DNA of 9,275 nt from JACMJP01 sp046160675 (GTDB lineage: Bacteria; Bacteroidota; Bacteroidia; Chitinophagales; BACL12), in contig JBJXHH010000085.1 of the NCBI GenBank assembly GCA_046160675.1, positions 1 through 9,275 of the forward strand. The letters run 5' to 3'. This document shows, piece by piece, positions 6,347 to 9,275 of the stretch. The notes under the pieces are model-generated. The model saw nothing but the letters and a program-made list of their open reading frames with translations, had not been told where the DNA came from and made no database searches. Made by a program: the position numbers and the translations under genes. Every line of letters begins with the position of its first letter. The first letter of the stretch is position 1.

Positions 6347-6361
6347 CAAACTTACTAAAAC
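6347..6361 (-). promoter_or_regulatory. Direct repeat copy A with TAAGTTTG, candidate -7 element for the TIR-nuclease gene
   Basis: On the minus strand the 15-mer reads GTTTTAGTAAGTTTG and contains TAAGTTTG, which matches the Bacteroidota primary-sigma -7 consensus TAnnTTTG. It would place a transcription start roughly 25-30 nt before the ATG at 6314, a plausible leader. No clear TTTG -33 element is seen at the right spacing, so this stays a candidate. Confidence 0.35.
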
Positions 6362-6411
6362 CTTCCCCAATCCCGCAGAATTCTGCTGGTTTTAGGTAGT
6401 AGTTCCTTTCT

Positions 6412-6426
6412 CAAACTTACTAAAAC
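6412..6426 (-). repeat. Direct repeat copy B (identical 15-mer)
   Basis: CAAACTTACTAAAAC on the plus strand is identical to copy A at 6347-6361, with 65 bp between equivalent positions. It also contains TAAGTTTG on the minus strand. An exact 15-bp duplication over this distance is unlikely by chance in unconstrained sequence. It may be a duplicated promoter element or part of a larger repeat. Confidence 0.7.
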
Positions 6427-6638
6427 TTGCGCTTTTGTATATACAGGTAAATGGCCTTTAATCACCGAACTACCTAAGATTGTTTTAAGGAAATTACTGA
6501 GAACAGTGGAAAATTAAACCCAGCAAGCGAATTGACAATGTATCCTCTGCAGAACCGAGGATGAGTATGTAGTAAACTCAACATCTTGATGCCAAAGTGA
6601 GGAACAAAGCAACCTGCATTCTTACTCATAAGATTACC

Positions 6639-8345
6639 TCACTCCTCTCCTTCCAGTGCAGACTTGATGAGGTTTTCTACAGGATTATATTCTACATTGT
6701 ATATCTTCTGATAATATTCTGTCGCCATGCGGTCGCTGTCGAAGAAAGGATAGATATCATGCATGCTGTTTGAAATAATCTTTTGCCATTTTGCCCTGTC
6801 TTCATAATACAAGGGTATTACTTCCTTCTCCAGCACCTGCATAATGTTCTCATGATCGTAATTATCAATTTCTTCTATAGTTAGTTTTGTATGATCAGCT
6901 ACGGGCGTAACAAAACTGTTCTCACCGTGTTTCGCAAATTCAGGTATCCATCCGTCGCTGATGGAAACATTCAGTGCGCCGTTCATGGCTGCTGTCATGC
7001 CGCTTGTGCCGCTTGCTTCATGCGGGCGACGGGGTGTGTTGAGCCAAACGTCTGCTCCCCGTTTCAGTAAGTAACTCAGCAAAATTTCATAACCCACCAA
7101 CACAGCGCAGTTATCCCTGCCGTGTGTGTAAGAGATCAGGTCGTTAAACATACTTACAGCCCCATGATCTGTGGGGTAAGGTTTCCCTGCCCAGATAATT
7201 TGTACCGGATATTTTTTATTGTTGAGCATGGTGAGGAAACGTTCTTTGTTCCGCATAATAAGGTTTGCCCTTTTATAGCTTGCAAATCTTCTCGCCCAAA
7301 CAATTGTCAGCACATTGGGGTCAAACATCTTTCCCGTTTGATTTGCAACTACTTCAAACAACTCCCGCTTCATTTCCTTTTTCAGAACCACCATCTCCTC
7401 AGTGTCCCTGTTTATAAATGCCCTGTCATATTGTTTATCGGCCCAGAATCTCTTGTTCTGCGCATTTGTGATATGTGTTATCTCGCAAGTGCCTTTGTGC
7501 TGTTTCCACATCTCCCTTGAAACCACTCCGTGCAGTTTTGAAACACCATTGGATATTTTGCTCATGTATAATGCAGCAGGCGTATAACTCAGGGTATCCC
7601 CTTCTGTGTGTGTGATCTTTCTCACAATTTCCATTGGCACCTCGCTGAAAAAATTCATGCGTTGCAGGAAGTCAATATTCTGCTCTTCGTTCCCTGCTCT
7701 TTCAGGTGTATGTGTTGTAAAAACAACTTTGTTTCTTACCTCATCAATATTCTTTGATTGGGAGAAGAGATAAAAACAAAGCGGCAAAGCATGCCCCTCA
7801 TTCATGTGATATACATCAACCCCACCCAGTTTCTCCACCACCTTTGATCCACCAACTCCCAATAAAATATGCTGGGCTATCCTGTTTTCCGGGTAATTAT
7901 CATACAGCTTGTTTGAATACGCACGGGCCTTATCGCTGTTCTCAGGAAAGTCTGTTGTCATCAAAAAAAGTGGTGCTGCATGAAACACATCCGGCGGCAG
8001 GTAATAGGTTTGCACTTTCACCTCTTCCCCATCAATGGAAATGGAAAACGCAATATCTGTTTTTTGAAGTATGGTATAAAATTTTTTCTGGAACTGAACA
8101 CCCATGTATCCATGATCGTCCCTCACCTGGTCGTAATACCCGAAACGCCAGAGCATGCCGATACCTATTACATTCTGTTTGAGATCATAGGCGCTGCGCA
8201 TGTGGCTTCCTGCAAGAAAACCGAGCCCGCCACTGTAAATTTTCAAAGCCTGGTGCACTGCGAACTCCATGCTGAAATACGCCACTTTTTTCCTGAATGC
8301 AGGGTTAGGGGTGTAGGGAAGTTTCCAATTCTGATGTTCTAACAT
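6639..8345 (-). CDS. glgP: Alpha-glucan (glycogen/maltodextrin) phosphorylase family protein, GT35, short form
   Basis: Classical members release glucose-1-phosphate from alpha-1,4-glucans using phosphate and PLP in the cytoplasm. This 568-residue protein belongs to the short branch. Its start AYFSMEFAVHQALKIYSGG (22-40) and LGFLAGSHMRSAYDL match that branch well; THTPERAGNE (211-220) follows. ARRFASYKR (351-359) corresponds to the phosphate-site segment VKRIHEYKR of muscle phosphorylase, keeping the Arg569 and Lys574 equivalents (Arg353, Lys358). EASGTSGMTAAMNGAL (443-458) corresponds to EASGTGNMKFMLNGAL and keeps the Glu672 equivalent (Glu443). However, the PLP lysine position (Lys680 in muscle enzyme) is Thr451 (codon ACA). 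Phosphorolysis is therefore uncertain, and the symbol marks the family only. Classical enzymes have about 800 residues; the shorter length fits this subgroup. It begins 162 bp after mnmA, a gap in which I see no confident promoter or terminator. Confidence 0.88.
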   Translation of the reverse strand: MLEHQNWKLPYTPNPAFRKKVAYFSMEFAVHQALKIYSGGLGFLAGSHMRSAYDLKQNVIGIGMLWRFGYYDQVRDDHGYMGVQFQKKFYTILQKTDIAFSISIDGEEVKVQTYYLPPDVFHAAPLFLMTTDFPENSDKARAYSNKLYDNYPENRIAQHILLGVGGSKVVEKLGGVDVYHMNEGHALPLCFYLFSQSKNIDEVRNKVVFTTHTPERAGNEEQNIDFLQRMNFFSEVPMEIVRKITHTEGDTLSYTPAALYMSKISNGVSKLHGVVSREMWKQHKGTCEITHITNAQNKRFWADKQYDRAFINRDTEEMVVLKKEMKRELFEVVANQTGKMFDPNVLTIVWARRFASYKRANLIMRNKERFLTMLNNKKYPVQIIWAGKPYPTDHGAVSMFNDLISYTHGRDNCAVLVGYEILLSYLLKRGADVWLNTPRRPHEASGTSGMTAAMNGALNVSISDGWIPEFAKHGENSFVTPVADHTKLTIEEIDNYDHENIMQVLEKEVIPLYYEDRAKWQKIISNSMHDIYPFFDSDRMATEYYQKIYNVEYNPVENLIKSALEGEE

Positions 8346-8507
8346 ATCTGATTTTAAACGGCGGCTAAGATAGAAACACAGGGGAAATTGTGGGTTTCAA
8401 AATTGTGGAAATCCTTACAGGGTGATAGTCAATGAGTTAGTGAAGAATTAAGGGATGGAGAGATTGCCACATTCTGTTTATTCAATACCAGAATACCGGA
8501 AAAACTT

Positions 8508-9275
8508 TCATAAATCAAAACTGGAAAGAATATGCCCTCCGCCTATTACATCATCGCCTTCATAAAACACAGCGCTTTGTCCGGGAGTGATAGCTGAAAC
8601 TTTAGAATTGAATTCTACCCTCATTAAGCCTTCTTCCATAAACAGTTTACTTTCAGCACCTGGGGTTTTATAACGGATCTTGGTTAAAGCATCAAACCCG
8701 TTTTCAAGGGTATCATATTTCAGCATATTCAAATTGCGCACAAACATGCCGTTTCTTTCCAATTCATCTTCAAGTCCAAGAACAACTACATTTTTATCAG
8801 GGTCAATCTCAGTAACAAAGTAAGGTTCGCCCAAAGCAATGCCCAAGCCCCTTCTTTGCCCAATTGTGTAAAACGGATACCCTTTGTGTTTGCCAAGGAT
8901 GTTTCCTTCTTTGTCAACAAAAGATCCTCCGTTAACTTTTTCTTCCAATCCATCCACCCTCCTTTTCAAAAAACCTCGATAGTCATTGTCAGGCACAAAA
9001 CAGATCTCATAACTCTCGCTTTTGTTTGCAAGTTCAACATACCCCATGTCTCTCGCCATTTGTTTGATATCTTTTTTGTGCAGATGTCCTAGGGGGAATT
9101 GTGTTCTGTTTAAACATGCCTGGCTTAAACCCCAGAGAACATAACTCTGATCTTTGTTTTCATCTTTCCCTTTTGAAATATAAGACCTGTTATTATCTGC
9201 ATTGTGTTTTACCTGCGCATAATGTCCTGTTGCAATAAATTCACAGCCCATTGCATCAGCCCTTCGCAATAAAGC
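8508..9275 (-). CDS. mnmA: tRNA-specific 2-thiouridylase MnmA, 5' part beyond window edge
   Basis: MnmA puts sulfur on U34 of the tRNAs for Lys, Glu and Gln. The last 255 codons are visible and the frame stays open to the right edge. The N-terminal PP-loop and the first catalytic cysteine lie outside the window. Visible landmarks (numbering from the edge) are ATGHYAQ (15-21), QSYVLWGLSQ (43-52), the second catalytic cysteine in YEICFVPDNDYRGF (Cys92), the family signature YTIGQRRGLGIA (136-147), and the C-terminal beta-barrel ending in TPGQSAVFYEGDDVIGGGHI. A TTG at 9269 could be read as a start, but two in-frame codons precede it before the edge and the family needs about 100 more residues, so it is internal. 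The stop is TGA (8510-8508). A housekeeping gene with no sign of damage. Confidence 0.95.
   Translation of the reverse strand, partial: ALLRRADAMGCEFIATGHYAQVKHNADNNRSYISKGKDENKDQSYVLWGLSQACLNRTQFPLGHLHKKDIKQMARDMGYVELANKSESYEICFVPDNDYRGFLKRRVDGLEEKVNGGSFVDKEGNILGKHKGYPFYTIGQRRGLGIALGEPYFVTEIDPDKNVVVLGLEDELERNGMFVRNLNMLKYDTLENGFDALTKIRYKTPGAESKLFMEEGLMRVEFNSKVSAITPGQSAVFYEGDDVIGGGHILSSFDL

Larger units (their letters stand above)
6315..6638. other. 324-bp gap between phosphorylase stop and TIR-nuclease start, rich in nested repeats
   Basis: I see no gene here. The half next to the TIR-nuclease gene is strongly structured. It has two 15-bp direct repeats; CTAAAACC (6355-6362) facing GGTTTTAG (6388-6395); the perfect 12-bp palindrome GCAGAATTCTGC (6375-6386) in the loop between those arms; and TTAGGTAGTAGTTC (6392-6405) facing GAACTACCTAA (6467-6477). 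The half next to the phosphorylase holds only a small hairpin, ATCCTC/GAGGAT (6542-6562), and no intrinsic terminator with a T-tract for the phosphorylase. The structured part may carry the promoter of the TIR-nuclease gene, a decayed recombination site, or both. Confidence 0.5.

Noticed and set aside
6375..6386. GCAGAATTCTGC palindrome as a recognition site of the neighbouring nuclease
   Set aside because: It contains an EcoRI-type hexamer by chance or as part of a hairpin. Nothing connects an Mrr-type domain with this sequence.
7122..8342. Several plus-strand open frames of 61-142 codons
   Set aside because: All lie antisense to the phosphorylase gene, are Cys/His/Pro-rich as antisense frames often are, and show no domain.
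9267..9269. TTG as the start codon of the thiouridylase
   Set aside because: The frame continues upstream to the window edge, and the essential PP-loop and first cysteine must be encoded there.

Overview
The window looks like a Bacteroidota chromosome, most likely Chitinophagaceae or a near relative. The grounds are the AT-rich, Shine-Dalgarno-poor leaders, a MuiA-family DUF4140/DUF4139 protein, a short alpha-glucan phosphorylase of a type I associate with Bacteroidota, and a C-terminal domain resembling the tails of secreted Bacteroidota proteins. This placement comes from recognising families by eye, not from a search. All genes I can support lie on the minus strand, so transcription runs from high to low coordinates. 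There is no rRNA, tRNA, CRISPR array or classical transposase.

Right part (6639-9275), housekeeping: the 3' portion of mnmA (tRNA 2-thiouridylase, cut by the right edge), a 162-bp gap, then a 568-residue GT35 alpha-glucan phosphorylase. The phosphorylase has Thr where the PLP-binding Lys of classical phosphorylases sits.

Middle (4472-6638), the accessory part: a 324-bp gap with nested repeats leads into a gene joining an N-terminal TIR domain to a C-terminal Mrr-type PD-(D/E)xK nuclease. It looks like a prokaryotic immunity effector. The gene is bounded by complementary sequences resembling integron recombination core sites: GTTAGGC 9 bp before its start codon, and GCCTACC at its ancestral end followed by a roughly 135-bp attC-like palindrome. 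A single base difference in that second core appears to have removed a TAA stop, so the frame reads on through the palindrome for 56 residues and overlaps the next gene. After it come a four-helix membrane protein, a 90-residue protein with one membrane segment plus a secreted-protein-like C-terminal domain, and a strong intrinsic terminator. These three genes may form one transcript.

Left part (1-4471): a leader region, an 833-residue P-type cation ATPase whose Ca2+-liganding positions mostly differ from SERCA, a gap with a palindrome and a hairpin, and the 5' part of a MuiA-family protein cut by the left edge.

The most interesting object is the TIR-nuclease gene inside what looks like an integron-type mobile cassette with a damaged attC site. 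No integrase is visible, so it would be an orphan cassette or the end of an array.
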